From positions 6,724,901 through 6,788,900 of the forward strand of contig NC_083642.1 in the NCBI RefSeq assembly GCF_963576545.1: a stretch of DNA of 64,000 bases. The letters are read 5' to 3'. The stretch is from Limanda limanda (Eukaryota > Chordata > Actinopteri > Pleuronectiformes > Pleuronectidae). The notes below the pieces were generated by a model. It saw only the letters and a program-made list of their open reading frames with translations. It had not been told where the DNA came from and did not search any database. A program made the translations under genes and the position numbers. Of the stretch, positions 1-14,446 are shown one piece after another (within the stretch, counting starts at the first letter, position 1; each line of letters opens with the position of its first letter).

Positions 1-3000
1 ACCCCCCACTCCTCACTGCAACTACTGCAAATATATCTTCGCCCACTTTGCTGTTATAAATCTACGATACACGTGTTTTGTTTCAGTGTGACTCGCATCA
101 TTGGTTTCACATAATATCACCCAAGAGTCGCCGTGTGTAATGCAGAAAGAAAAACGTTTGCCAGCTTGTCCTATTGAGGAAGTGAACGTGTCATGGGAGA
201 ATCACAGCCGAGCTGAAGCATTTATGCCTCCGGTCCAGGGGAGATTTCTGAGCACTTTCATTGTTAGATACCATCAAAGCACTTCCACTCCTTTCTACTT
301 ATAGTATATAAACATGACTTAGAGAAATATCCTGCAGTGGGAGAACAGCGGAGCCACTGTGGGTCCACGCTTCCTCATCAACAGAGATTTCAAAAGGCAG
401 CGCAGAATTTCAATGGTGCCTCAAGGTTCTGCTAAAGGACAGGCCAGAGGAGTGGGAGAAAAAGGGGGGAAGGGAGGAGGACTGGTTATTATGGACTCTT
501 GAAATACACTGTGTTGACAATTCAACCTTATAGGCTCAAGCTGGAGAGCAAACTCAAAAAAACACACATAAATCAGTGTGTGTGGAGAGGGGGGTGGCTA
601 CAACTACAATATACTAATCTATAGAAAATTAAAAGTACACCAAAGACAAAGCTCATACAATATAAAGATGAAAAGCAACACAAACTTCCACTGGATACCG
701 AGGCGACAAAAAGGTAGAACTAAGAGCATGCAAGTCCCAGAGTGCTGTGTCAGACACATTGGCTATCTGTACTGTACATTCATTCAAATACGTTTCAGGT
801 TCAGTGCTTTACAAGCTCTGAAGTAAAGGGGATTAAACAAGCTGCACAAGTTCTGCTCGGGAAATATTTATAGTAAAAAAAAAAAAAAAAGTGCCAACGA
901 AGTTTTTTTAATTAAAACTTTCATATCAATTAAAGGGTTTATGCCATTTTTAAGGTCGTTCCTGTCGTTAATCTTTATGTAAATACAGAGGCAGCAGAAA
1001 TCATACACTCCAGTTTGTCCTATTGTTCCCTGTATGACCTGCTACTGAGTAACCTTAACATCAACTCCTCTGCAGCACAAACTGCCAGAGATATATTTTT
1101 CAAATAAGCTGCAAAGATCACTCATTTAAGACGGATACATCCATGAGTTGTGAATATAATGACGGAGTAGAGTTGAACATTGAGATAAACACCTCGCTCT
1201 GCTGCCACTCATCATTTCAGTGTCCACTATCTTTGAAATAAGCATAATTCAGTCTTTACTGCAGAGCTGTTGTGTCCTCGACATTTATTAGATGTAAGCT
1301 TATTCTGGAAATATTTTCTTAACAGGGCTTGAGAGCCTGCGGCAAAGAAGCAAACTTTGAGACGTTCAGGTGACTAGAGCAAAACAGCGGAAAAGAGGTA
1401 GTCTCTGTCCCTACTGTTGTACGAACAACTTCAGAGAAAGAATCATTGAAACATGACAGGATAAATGACCTAGCACTTAAAACGAACGCTGGAAGACAAA
1501 CCTACTGAGAGCTTCCTTATTCTCCAACTTTATCCTTGCTAAAAAGGTTTTTAAGAACTGGCTCAGTCCTGGATCTGGGACCTGTGGGATGGATCATTAT
1601 GTCCTTGTCGGCTTTATTTTTCAAATTCAGCCACTTTTATTGATGTGTAAACATCTTGAGGAGGAAAGGGACTTCTCATACTGCCCCGATGAACAAAGGC
1701 CTCAAGGACACCCAACCAAAAGGACATCTGAATCCTCCTGGACCCGATCATAAGAGCTGCTTGAACAGGCAGCTTTGATAGGACAAAAACAATGAACTTA
1801 AGGGGGATAACCTTTGGTACTGTGATTCGATGAAATACAAATGTGTAACCCAGAAGGTCAGGGTGACCTATGGAGGCAGAGTAATGTCACAAAGCAAGAT
1901 GTTTTTCAACCCAACAATTTTTCTTAAATACAAACTCTTACATTTTGTTTAAACCAGACCTACAGGTGCAAACTCGTACACTAGAAAATGTGTTTTAAAA
2001 TGTTACGTTGTTGAATTCAATTTATTTCAAGGGAGTTGTGCTTTAGGATATTTAAATTTTTGGTTACTTCAGTATATTAATTACAAAGGATACAATATTT
2101 GATCTTCTTATCTGAAGATTTGGGACTGGGTCCAGGAGAATCTGATTTGATGCAAACACCTTGTTAGTTAGTCACTCTGCATCTGGTTTTAAGCAAGGAG
2201 AAAATGACAGCCCAATCAGCTTTGCATCCATAGTCATGTCAACGTGCCAACTGCTTAGGTTCCTCCTCTGCACATTTAATAAATGCTGAACACATGCTGT
2301 AGGAGAGACAAATATTACAAAACACAAGATGGACTGTGTGGCTCTATGGTTTCCCCCCAAACTGGTAAGGAAATGCATCAATCAGCTTTACAGCAAAACA
2401 TGATTAATGACATTAAAGAATGCACAGACTCGAGAAATGCCTGCATTTTAAAGACTATCCCTGCAGCTTACAAACAAGGTCAATGATAGCCCTAGTTTTA
2501 GTTCCCTGCCTTTGACAATGAGAGCAGGTTTAATCAGATGAAGGCCTAATACAGCAGGGCTATAGCGGCACTGTAATGCCTGGAGCCGTCCATCAGATAG
2601 AAAAGGGCATGATGGGCTGGGATCCAAGCAGGCCCACAGAGAATCCCAGCCTGCTGTTGTTGCTGGCTCTTCATTCTCAAGGACCTTTAGAGATCAAAGA
2701 CCAACATACAACAAGAGAGACAACGAGAGAGAGAGACGGAGATAGAGAGATGGACCAAAGAAAGTGAGTAGGGCGAGCAGGAAGGATGCCATGAATCTGA
2801 AGAACCCATGTGGCCTTCCACTGATTACCCATACGCCACCTCCAGCCCGGCCTCCTACTGAGTATAAAGCACAGGCAAAGGGATTTCCTGGAGAATGTCT
2901 GTGAAACATCCACTCGGTGTCAGGCCAGCCTCCTCCATCCGGCTGCAGATGATGTATCTTCCGACCTACACTCCATCCTAACAGGTTCTATTTTTTTTAG

Positions 3001-6000
3001 CGTGGATATGATGCACTCCTTTGATACTCTAAAACAAGGATCCTCTTCCCTCTGAGGAATAGCTGAAGTAGCCTCTCTCCCTGCTTTCACTCTCCCAACA
3101 AAAATAAAAAAGATACATGGTGTTCCTTTGCCGGCCAGCACTTTTGTTTAACCTTGGCGAAATACAAAATGGGACAAGCAGTAGAGCTGAACAAATACTA
3201 AGCTACATGAAGCGTTATGAAACAACTTAGAACATCTAAAAATGGACAACAAAAATACAACCGAAAGGGCAAGCTCCCCAAATATGATCTCAGCCCAAGC
3301 TCAGCCCTGCGAAGGCACAATTACATTGTAGATTTCCTCAAGGAGTTCAACCAAGATAGTGTTTGCTCAGATTGATGTACTCCATCAGAACTTTAAAAAA
3401 GGGATGTGCTGTGCTTAAAATATATATGCAGTACATTCAGTAACTGCAGAGGGTGTAAAAAATATACTAGGGACATCATATGATGCAGTATAATGCCATC
3501 AGAAACTATGGCATTGAAATAAATACAGTACAACCTGAAGTAACCCCATAATAAAAGCTTATAAACACTGTCAGAGGTGCTGATTCGAATCTTACACTAT
3601 AAAAAATTGTTTACTGCAGCTATGGGTAACTATTGATTTCTAACCAAGATTATGCTCTTTTAAAAAAACTATCATAAAACATCGATAATGTGTCTCTCTG
3701 TGGACTTGTGCAAACTTCTGGTCCTAATCTGATCCTTAAAATTCAGCCACATCAACTTCTAGTTATTTTGTTGACTGGAGTTTTTAAAATAAATAAATCA
3801 ATGATTATTGCATTAGCCCAAATGCAGATGGAATTATATATCTCCATAAATGACAATAAATGGGTTCTATATTAGTTTAGTTTAGAAAAGCCTAAATTAG
3901 AACTAAGTTCTAATTTGTGTTGATAAGTAGGAAGTAAAAAGTAGGAAGACGAAATGATGCTCGAGAAGATCAAGTGTCTGAGCTCTTTCTATTGACGCCA
4001 TCAGGATAAATCGGCCCCATCAGTGGGTGAGTGGTTTGTAAAAAAAAAAAGGTGTTCACTAAGCACCATTGCCAAATTTCGTAGACCTTGAACGTAGGAA
4101 ATAGAAAGTGTGTTCGAGGTGTCGGGTGTTTGTTTACACATCTCTGCAGAAGTGTGATGCCAATGTTTACAAACACCTTTACAAACCAATCCTAGAATTA
4201 TAGTGCCAGCTTAATCGTCACAGTAAGAGGCTCTTTTGGAGCAAAGCTGCCTTATCCTGCACTGACAGCGCTAAGTATGAGGAGATGTCTGAGTGATAAG
4301 AGGCTGCAAAGCTCCCAAGTACGAGAAAACAAAAAATACCAATAAAAAGAAGACTGGCAAGGAGTACATTTTTTAAAACCTATGCCTGCAAGAAATACAG
4401 AGTCACTGGATGTTTCTACAGCAAACACAACCATTGCCACAACATTGTGCCATCTCTTGTAAATACAGTTCAGTTTCTGCTTAGTGTTGCCTTTTCATAG
4501 TTGCAGGAGAAAACTTTATTCCTTAGATAGACTTCTTTACCTGTAGTACACAGCAGAACATCAAACAGCATCCTGTTCTTCTCTCACATCGTTTTCTAAG
4601 ATGTCAGCCTGAAAAATGTGATTGTACGAGTAGCGCTCCCGGAGCATTAAGCACACTCGCTGAACAATGTACCACTGGTCATGAACAATACGTTATCTGA
4701 AGTAATGTGCATAATTCAGAATAGAGTAATTTTATTGCTTACCAGTTGCAGGAGTGGACTTCTTGTAAGCTCCAATCTCCTGACACAGTTCTGACAGGAT
4801 GTGTTGTATTCCACAGAGTACAAGCAACAAGAGTAAAGCTGGCATTCATTTTGTTTCCAATCTCTTTCTATGCGTCTTTTTTTGTGTACTCTTGTCACTT
4901 GGCACACTTTTGGTACTAAATTTCCCTTTCATTACATGTCTTCTCAGATCTGCCTCCTCTGTGAGAAGCAGATTTTCTCCGAGCATCAGCTTAGATTTCT
5001 TTCTGTTTCTGTTTTTGGCAAAATTGCTGGAAATTTCCTCTCTATTTAAATTGTTAGAGGCTGCTGTTTATTGTTAATTTCCTATCAGTTAATTACTGCT
5101 GGAGAAAGAAAAATTTGAGAAATTATATTCTTTTCAAACATATTTTTCTGAAAATCGTATTATTTTGAAAATGCAAGGAATTTATCAAAAGAATGGGCAG
5201 AATTATTAGGTCTTACATAAAAACACTACATCACCAGGCCGTGTAGTGCGAGTCAAAGAGTTTTTAATTTACCAAAGTGAAGAGCTTAGGCATGTTGACC
5301 AGCTCTAGAGACACTATACTCCATTCAAAGACTGAGTAAAACATATTGGTCTGCAGACATGCACTTAAAAGTACAGAGAGGTTTCTTAGATTACAGACAG
5401 GATCATTGCAGTGAATATGATAATACCTCTGCCATTCCATCCCATTCATGGCAAGCAGAACAGAGGTATTTACTCGTATGAAAATCTACTGTATAAGGGA
5501 CAATATAAAACTTTATTAAAGCACAGACACAGGCACATCAAGTGCATAACTCATTTTCCTTTATCCAGTAAACAAAGTTAAATTCCATTATAAAATGGTT
5601 CCGCGCAGAAAATGCCTGACCCAGCAATTCAGAGAAGGGGTAGAAATCTCTCTGTCTGTACCTGAATAGCATTGCAGCTCAGTGAACACATGAGGGAGAA
5701 AGGGAGACAGGAGATAAGAGTAAAAGGAGGGAAACCAGAGGAAGAGAGAGCTGGAAAGAAATCAAAGACACAAGCTGGGTTCAATTTAGAGGCTTCCCAC
5801 AGGAGGTGGAGTGACCTGTATCTGCTACAATAGAGGTCATGCAATTTTGAGTGGATACTCCTGTCTTCAGAGGATACTGAGGACCCCTGCCTTGATGTGC
5901 GCATCCAGAGGAAAAAGCAAAGGGTCCCTATAGCATGCAGGACTCCCTAAATGACCCAACTGGTGGGTTCCTATTACAACTGCCTCACTACACCGTAGCC

Positions 6001-7359
6001 TCGCAATTGACACCTCACAGTAAGCTACAACGCTAGCAATCAGTGAAGCTATCAAGCTCACAGGAAGTTGCTATGAAGTCAGCCATCCAAAGAAACCACA
6101 CCAATTCCTTATCTTCCTGTTTTCCTCTTTCATGAGCAAAGCAAGGTGAGGACAAAAAAGTCCCTGATATATATTTAGTAAGTTGTAATTGAGTGGAAAC
6201 TTCAGGAGATGAAGGTATGTGGTCATTTTATTCTACACAGCCATAAAGTAGGCAAGGTGTTCGTATTAAAACGCTTTTAAAAAAAAGAAAGTGAGAAGTT
6301 ATCAGACTGCAACACTGTGGCTGAATTAATGTGCTCTCTGAGCAGCCAGGGAAAAAAGTGTGCAGGCATTTTGCCATCTTCAACCTCAACTGAGTGGTTC
6401 AATGAGGAGCTGATATAAATAAAACCTGAACCTTGGTTAAAAAAAGATCCCCACAGGATGCGCTGCACCTACTCTATTCAGTGACAAGTTCTCAGAACCT
6501 GTTACTGGAAAAACAGCACGGATCTAACCCAGAAAGATAAAAAATAAATAGAAATAAACAGACAAACAACAAAAACTGGATAGATGGACAAACATGACCT
6601 TTTAATTTCCAGTGATTGCCCCAGAGAAGCTAATGAACATTCCTGTAAACATTTGCAAACGGTGGAAGTCATATTAATTACTCTCCACTGAGAAAACCAG
6701 GCATCGCGAGGAGCTCAAATGAAGATAAACATTTAATCAAGCGTGACCTTGTGTTCGATTAGGTGAATTCTCGGAGCACTGACGGCCATAAAAACAACAC
6801 TGACAGATCGAGTTTGGCCGGTGTGATGACAGAACTGTATCAGGACAGTCCTGGTCCTGGTAATTTGACCAGGGTCGGTTTTTGAAATCTTTTAATGAGG
6901 TCGGGATATTCCACAGGGGATGCTCAAGCTTTTGCACCGTGAGTTTCACACCAAAGTCTTAAGCCTGCAAACTCTAATTTATTTCGTTTGAAAAAAAGCT
7001 GAGCTGGTGTTGAATACAGTGCTTTGAATGAATATATTACATATTTCTAAAACATTATGTAGGTGGTAGGTTGCAGTGTAATTGCCCATCATCAAGTTCC
7101 TACAAGGACATCATTTCTATGGACGACAATGTCAGAATATGATTTAGATCATGAGGTTAAACAGTGTTGTCAGGCATGAGTCATGGCAGTGATGAGTTGA
7201 ACCGAAGCAACTCACGGGGGCAAAAATGTGTGAATCGTTTTTCTATTAACTGTATTTGTCAGTTTAAGACTGACAGAAGGAACTCGCAGCATCTGTTGCA
7301 CTTCTCACATTTGGCTTTCTCTCATTTTTTACCCTGTTAAAATGTTTTTTTGGTAGCTT

Positions 7360-7468
7360 TTCCTTACTCTTGCTGAGGGTTGAGGGCAGATGATGTTGTT
7401 GTACACCTTGTAAAGCCCTTTGAGACTAACTATCATTTGGGAATATGGGCATTACAAATAAAACTAAA
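7360..7468 (+). mobile_element. degenerate retroelement 3' tail (teleost type)
   Basis: The sequence carries the stretch 'ccttgtaaagccctttgaga', followed by a 'gaatatgggcattacaaata' ending and an A-rich tail. This is the usual 3' end of a common teleost retroposon family. A second, poorer relative lies near 54.8 kb. Family assignment is from memory of teleost repeats; the 5' part is not recognisable. Confidence 0.5.
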
Positions 7469-8209
7469 TGTTATAGATTGAATGATGTTGAAATTATGAC
7501 CCACAATTGGTCGAAAACAAAGTCAAACAGGCCTATTGACTGTGGGTCTGTGTCTAAAATCCCATGTTGTCCTGCTGCAAGTGGCTCAAATGACTTATAT
7601 TCAAACAAATGCAAAGTCATGATGAATTACTTTTACCATTTTTTCGTGTAATCGGTTTGAAGAATTAATATCACACAAAAACATAACCTCATTCAGAATA
7701 TACCACAGTAAATAAAATCGAGAGTGCAGCTTTGTTTAGGTCACAAACCTGACACACCTCCCACTCACACTAAATATACTAAATGTACTTTAGATATAGG
7801 AAAATAAGAACTGCTGTACTGAGAGAAGCATGAAACTGGATGGCTGTGGCAGAGAAACCACAAAGAACAGAAAGTCTGGAGTGATGATTCACAGATTCAG
7901 AGCCTTTGCTTTTATCTTTTCATATTTTAAATTAAAATATTTTAGTAAAAAAATAAAACACTGTAGAAAAAGCATCGCCTTTTTCAAAGACCAGATGAAA
8001 AGATAAAAAAATTCCTTTATCCTCTGCAACTGTATTCAAAGGAATGCATTTTTGTTTAATATCACAGCAGTGGGATTTAAAATCCCACAGTGGCACGGAG
8101 CAGGTTAACACAAATTATGTTTTAGTGAGAGCAGTGAATGATGCTTGTCTTTATAGCACCTTATCTTATAGTGTTAGTCTCTTAGGATTATCTGATCACG
8201 CCTTTAATT

Positions 8210-8464
8210 TCATTTGTTGTGGTTTTTGATCACTTCTTCCCTGCCTGTTAACCCTCGCTGCCCCATGAGTCCGCCGAGTGTTTCTACTGGAGCTCCCATT
8301 CCGCCCTGAGCGGCGGCATACTGCATGTGGGCACCCTGCTGTGCTGCTGCCGGCGGTGGTGTGAAGCAGAGAGGATTATTCCTGACAACGGGGGCATTAA
8401 ATGTGCAGCAGGCCGGTGGAGGCCCGGGCTGATGCTCTCTTGTCGGTTTTGGTTCAGCACCAGT
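8210..8464 (-). other. GC-rich open stretch of protein-like composition, unassigned
   Basis: On the minus strand one frame stays open for about 84 codons between a TGA at about 8465-8467 and a TGA at 8210-8212. It encodes proline-, alanine- and glutamine-rich sequence, including FTPPPAAAQQGAHMQYAAAQ followed by GGMGAPVETLGGLMGQ. The DNA is much more GC-rich than the intron around it. A plausible acceptor (a gttgtcag before GAATAATCC) lies near 8383-8390. No good donor was found at the other end; only weak GGGTTAAC-type sites are seen. It could be an unrecognised exon, part of an old processed copy, or chance. It matches no part of CAMTA1 that I can recall. Confidence 0.25.
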
Positions 8465-11400
8465 TCAGAAGCAGTCCCCTCTAAGCTGAGTGGGAGCTCA
8501 CAGTACTCAGAGCGTTGTGCCGTTCATTAAAGGCTGTGGATGTCACACCAGCTTAGACCCAGTGTCCTCCCTCAACCACAGCTTCATGCTAAACTCATTT
8601 GCCCCTACGTTTTTAGATCCGACTAGAACTATAAAGTCACGTTTCCAAAACTAGAAAATAATGTGCTTTCTAATGTATCGGCCACTTGTAAAAAATCTGC
8701 TAGGTTTATGTCTAACACTGAGGGGTCTGGTCCAGCTGTTGCAGAGAGGAAAATGTTGTTCTTGTCCACAAGACTCCAGCGGCAAGCCATAACAGCCGTC
8801 ATTCAAACTCTAGCGCTGCTGCAGAAGTACATAGTTAAGGGGCAAACTCACACTGAAAAGCAGAAAAGTCTACAGCCTAAATAAAATCAGCTCGCGTCTT
8901 TGACTGGTAGTTTCTCAACCGATGCCGCTCTTGCTTTGAATCTCACAATGATACACAGCCTGAATCAGAGCTGTTAAGTGAACCAAAGAGTGAAAAGTCC
9001 ATCTTGGAAAAAAAAAATTGCAATTCTCCCGCGCGTTTCGAGTCCTGCAACCTTCATGCCGGCATAACCAAACATCAGGCTGACTCTGCTTTATCTTGAA
9101 AGGGATATAAGCCTAAAGCCCCTCCTGTGTGAGATGTCCTTCTTTAAGAAGATTCTAATCTCAGCCGAAATGTCTAGCAAAATAGAGGTCATGGTGCCAG
9201 AGCACCCGGCAGACAAAAGAAGCCGGCTGCAGACCTGAGAGGAATTCTGTGAGGACGTCTCACCTGAGAGACATGGGGACATCAATGGCTGAGAGAGCAG
9301 CATCACAAACAAGGAACGCTTAGACTTCCTGGAAGTATTTCTGCTTCCCTCTGCAAAAACGTACTCATGAGAAAGTGGACTATCACCTTTAACAGAGGAG
9401 CAATCACAGAAATGTCACTGATTATTTCCACTCAAAAAGTATTATTATTCCAATCATAACCACTTTTCTTTCAATAATACTCAGTTCTTTTTCTTCCCTG
9501 CTACAGTTGCTGAGTAAATTCCCAAGCAGTGCAAGGTACTTCTCTCCCATTGATAATTTGAAGGCTGATAGCATATTCGCATCTCGCAAACCGATTCAAT
9601 GACGAGAGCACCGTTAAACCCTCTAAACTCTCATCCTCTCCCTTGAATTTTGATTCGATTGCTTTATCTAATTTTCCAGTAAATGCTTGAAATGTATTCC
9701 TGCACACCTTCTCCTCGTGAAACTACACAGGGGAATCATGAGAATGAGATAGAAATGAATAGTTCTGCATTAGCTTCACTTCACCTCGCCCGGCAACGCC
9801 ACAGCCCCGGCCGCCCCATCCGCTCTCCTTCCAGATTAAAGTTTCCAAGCAGCAGGTTGTATCCTCAATCACCAAAAATACAATGAAGTGTGCGCCTCCT
9901 CATGAATGAAACTTTAACAGAGCCATCCCGGGTTTGAACAAGTAATGTACAGCTGCTAAGAAGTTGGCAAAGGGGGAAAAGAACAAAGTACACTTTATGA
10001 ATATTCCTCATGCGCAGCTTTCAAGTGGCTCTGCTGTCAGTTCAGGAATGCAAAGAATGTTTTCATGGAGGTTCAGTGCAGATATGAACGTGCACAATTA
10101 ATGGACATGTGGCAACAACGATGAGAGGAAGCTGTTAATTGATTTGTCTTTATAAAACTAAATAAGTGTCTTTTCCAAAACAGTGCAAATTTGAGCTGGA
10201 TAGGAGTCATATAAAGAGTTAACATGATGAATCATATTGTATTTTTTTGGGCTCATTATGAAGCCAATAGATCACTAGTTTATCTATGGAGAGATTTTTA
10301 ATACTTTAATATAATAGACAGCAATGTCAATAATATTTATAGTATAATCATGAAATATGTTATAACATAAAACCATAAAATTAACTGTTTTCCAGAAACC
10401 AAAGAGACATAACATAGAATAAGGACGACCTGGTAACCGGTTTCCCTGTAAACTATGTTAAACATCCTGAAGGTCAGTAGTAACTTTTAATATTTGAATA
10501 ACCTTTAAAACTTTGATTGATTCCTGTGGTGATTTGGTTGATACTGTGCAGCATTAACCAAAGTTAGCTCATCTCCAAGAAACAATAAACCTCCTCCTGT
10601 TGTCAGGGGGAACTGAATATTAGAAAACACTGGGATTTTATTTGCTTTCTTCATTATTCTCATGATATTTATTTCGAATGAGCTGATTTTACTTTAAGCT
10701 GATAAGACTTCTAAAAAAAAAGTTTCGCATTTAAAGGTCATGTAAACCTGCATTACATTAAGATTTCATAGGGGTATAAAAGCTTCTTTAGCAAGTTACC
10801 ACTATCTTCCTTTAATGTTAATGTTGCACAGTTGATATGGTATTGGTACATTATCATTTTCATTAATAATAAATATGTTGATTAAATGTAAAATTGTTGA
10901 AATTACTACAGTTAGTATATCTACTTCTATGTACTTCACTTACTTTACCATTTTTGGCACAGTTTTAACGATACCAAAAAATACTGAAATACTGAAAATA
11001 TAGTTCGCTCTAATCCTGTTATGATATTTTGACACAGTTTAATCTCTAGTATAAAATACAACATTTCAAATAATACAAACAAACTGTTTCTATTATTATA
11101 ACTCTCCTTTACAGTTTCGTAGAACCCAAGGTGACATGATGAAATTGTTTCGACCAACAATCACATGGGATCAGCTGGAGAAACTGAGAAAAATGACTTG
11201 CACAGTTAATCGATGGTCACAGCGGTTTGCTGGCTGATTTTCTTTCAATATAGCAATAGATTAATTGATCAATCATTGCCGATCTAAATATGTCAAACAC
11301 TCAAACAAATTTCCATATGACAGGAGAACTATTATGTTACCTAGCAACTATAGTGTTCAGACACAAAGCAGCGAATCCGCCTGGGCTAAATATTGCTGTG

Positions 11401-12731
11401 GAAGACAAATAACTACGGTATATGTCACACAATCGATTTCCTTTTTGCTCTAATGAAGATTATCAGCCCTAACCTACCAGACGACTGAGATTCCTTTAAC
11501 GTAAAAGGTGGGAAATTAGTGCATTAAGCATGCTGAGCCGGAGCCAGAAATATGCACTGAATTGATGAGGTGTCACTTTCACTAAGAGTCATACTGTTGC
11601 AGCGACAAGAGCCTCTGTGATCCCTCTCTTCCTGCCTGTCTGCCACCACTGAGGAACAAACACTCTAATTTGCATGGTCTGCACAAAAAAAGAAACGTCC
11701 TTGATTTTAGGAAAGGTTGCCTTGCTCTCTTCAACCCGGGGAAAACACTATTGGCATTCATACCACAGCACCACTGGAACCATCGTTTTTTTTTTTGTTG
11801 TTGCCCATTTCCCCCCCACCCCCCCAAATATCCTCTCAGCACCAACAAACATCCACAGAGGAATCTGCGGCCCCAGAAACACAACATGGTGTTTTTCAAT
11901 TTTTTTCCCCCTGAAATGTTTCTCCTATGTTTTAATTTGCTGAGAAATGACACGACATGCTAACAGCTGCAGCCGCCAGTATTTATCCCCAGCAAATGCT
12001 TAGACGTACATTTTGAGATCAATTTCAAAGCCATGTAAATTAATTTAGACTGCTAGCGGCACAATGCAGGTCAGACAGGGCAAGCAAGTTACAACATCAG
12101 CCAATTAGAAACACACAAGCATTATACATTTTTTCTCATAACCGGGGCAGAGATTTGACAGATGGAGACTGGGATGAAAATGGAGACCGCGAGCGATGTA
12201 GCGTTTGAGAAACAATGGAAAATTCCTGCTGTATCAATCACCGCCGTAATTTCGTCTACTTCTCACACATCCATGTCTTTACCGCAATGGAATTAGTCCC
12301 TTCATCTATTTTCTAAAACACATCGACGACACAAAGTGGGTGTAAAATAATATTTTACTGTGTGTCAATGACAGATTGTCTTTTGGAATATCCTGTTCCT
12401 TAGGAACGAGCCTGTCTGGTGCCTTATCATCTGGTTGTTTTTCAGTCAATTAACTTTCATCACTGCAGATGACTATATTGATATGGTCACAATTTGTTAA
12501 TCTAAAGCATGGATGGTTGATTTTTGCATATTGGTTTTAAGATTTGTCATTGAGTGTATTTAAGTCTAATTACAACCAGTTCTCTGAAAAGAGTAATCTT
12601 TTTTTTTCCAGCAGAGGAAATAAAAGAGAACGGGGGAAGGTTTGAAGCAACATGCTGTTAGGGGAGCTACAGTAGAGCATGAAGTGCATATAATGCAATT
12701 TAATAATGTCAAACCATATCAATTACTCTGT

Positions 12732-13022
12732 GATAGAGCCAGACCAATGTGCATCTTTGGGGGTCGATACTAATATTTTACTGTTTACCCATATTAGATG
12801 AATTGTATTATTGTAACAAGCAAATATAAAGAACTTGTATGTTTTTTTTTTAATCTAAAATATGAACATAAATGCTAATTGCTTTGTATAGTGTATTGTG
12901 TAGAATACAGGTTTTGATACTGGCACTTCTCTGCAACATAAAGGCTGATACTGATATATCTGTGGAAGTCTCATATTGGCTAAGATATTATCGGACAACT
13001 GATATATCTGTCGTGCTCTGCT
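12732..13022 (+). repeat. degenerate 'GATATATCGG' type dispersed repeat
   Basis: The segment begins with 'gagccagaccaatgtgcat', then 'ctttgggggtcgatactaat', and later holds two copies of 'ctgatatatctgt' about 50 bp apart. This resembles a dispersed element common in teleosts whose consensus alternates 'ccgatatatcgg' with 'gggggccgat'. It is strongly diverged and codes for nothing. The assignment is by recalled pattern only. Confidence 0.4.
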
Positions 13023-14342
13023 GCGATAACCCTTATCGTGAATATTGTTTAAAAAGGCAGCAAACAGCTTAAATAAATCCTTTTTTACAAATTACATATT
13101 TTATCTTGGTCGTGTGACTTCATAAAGAGAAACAATATTTTTTTGTTTTGCATTAAGATAAAAAATGTGGCAATAAGCATGCAGGTGAACTAATCACAAG
13201 TCTATAGCAGATTAAGATTTAAACAGCAAAAACTAATCCAGCTTTCTCAGGAGACTAACATTGGGCCTTTATAAACATCAAACAAGACAAATGTCTGATT
13301 AAGGTTGTAATTAAAAAATAATGCAAATGTCTGTACTTCAGGTAAAAGGGAAATGAAAATGACCAGATCTGTGACAACCTGTCAAAGCAAGAAAACGATT
13401 ATCGGGTTTGATTTGACGATGGATAAGTTGTGACGCATCTTAATGTGATGCAAATATGAAATGAAAGACACCTCATGTTTCACAGCACCAACGCTAACAA
13501 CCTGTTTACATCGCGAGGCCCTTGTGATGCTTGCCAAACAGAGCAGGAGTGAAGTCTTGTGAACGAGACTCAACCAGAGAACGATATCAACCTTTGATTA
13601 ATGCCAGACGGGGTTTTCCTTGCAGAGAATGAGCGCTGGAAAATCCACAGTAAACAAAAAACTAGGAGATGAGAGACGCTTCTCAACTGTCTCAGTTCAA
13701 ACACGAGGAGAGAGGAAGAGAATGTTTCGTCTGCTTTGTGGTTTCTTCCCCGTATTTGACCGAACAACGCGCTGTGTCACAATTAAACATCAGACTATCA
13801 GTGCAGGCAGTGAATTCTCTACGTTGGAGATTTTAAGATGCAGCGACCAAAGACAAAAAAGATCAGAGGAAGCTTTGCATCAATATTAATAATTTCACCT
13901 AGATTGCCGCAAAGGTGATATTCTCAGGATTACTTCATGAGTTGCACTTAAATTTCTGAAACATAATACAAATGGAATCTAAAGAGAAATATAAATATAA
14001 AAAGTATATATAATACAGTTAAAACAATCCTGATATTCCCCTTCATGTGTAATCTGAAGGGAAAATACCAGAGAATAAAGTAAACATAAAATATTTTCAC
14101 TGGTATAATGTGAAATGTTTAAAACGCTTGGCCTATGTGAGTTAAGAGGGTATATTTTTCTAGGGGTATATTTCTTTTAGATTGAGGAAACTCATGGAGA
14201 AGGCGTCGCGTTGCTTTGAAGGGAGTTCACACGTCTTACAAACCTGAAAAGGGCCTTGGAGAATAGGGTGTCTTTTAGACGGGCACCTTTGTAAAGAGAT
14301 GGATTGAGAAGAAAGTGGTATGCTAAAGAGCAGTAGCCTTAC

Positions 14343-14446
14343 CTCATTAGTGTTCCACCGGTGTCTCTCCTTTGGCAGCGAGGTGCATTTTGGTAGACAT
14401 TCAAGCAGCTTCTTGGGCAGGTATATTTTCAAATGTCCATGTTCAT
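14343..14446 (-). CDS. camta1: camta1 coding exon, start of CG-1 DNA-binding domain
   Basis: This internal exon of 104 bp is bounded by an acceptor (cttgttgcag) at its upper end and a GTAAGG donor at its lower end. It has two leading bases that complete a split codon, then 34 codons reading EHGHLKIYLPKKLLECLPKC followed by TSLPKERHRWNTNE. This is the highly conserved opening of the CG-1 domain of calmodulin-binding transcription activators; the human protein has HVKIFLPKKLLECLPKC here. CAMTA1 is a nuclear transcription activator with CG-1, TIG, ankyrin and IQ regions, most enriched in brain. Only the first part of CG-1 is in the window. The exon ends in phase 0, as the family's next exon requires. 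CAMTA2 is the main alternative, but the first exon at 27.7 kb and the adjacent dnajc11 favour CAMTA1. Confidence 0.93.

Larger units (their letters stand above)
1..14342 (-). other. camta1 intron sequence, left part of window
   Basis: No exon with matched splice sites and a recognisable protein was found here. Because a CG-1 exon of camta1 lies at 14343-14446 on the minus strand, this block is read as the following intron, running off the left edge. It is AT-rich, with poly-A near 867-882, a poly-T/poly-C stretch at 11.79-11.83 kb and several degenerate dispersed repeats listed separately. The next expected camta1 exon (start of the EIAAYLITF region in the family) was looked for by eye and not found. 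Short open frames in this block lack splice or homology support. Confidence 0.6.

Noticed and set aside
11582..11963. Overlapping frames of 89-123 codons on both strands
   Set aside because: They coincide with a poly-T/poly-C stretch, lack domains and lie in the camta1 intron.
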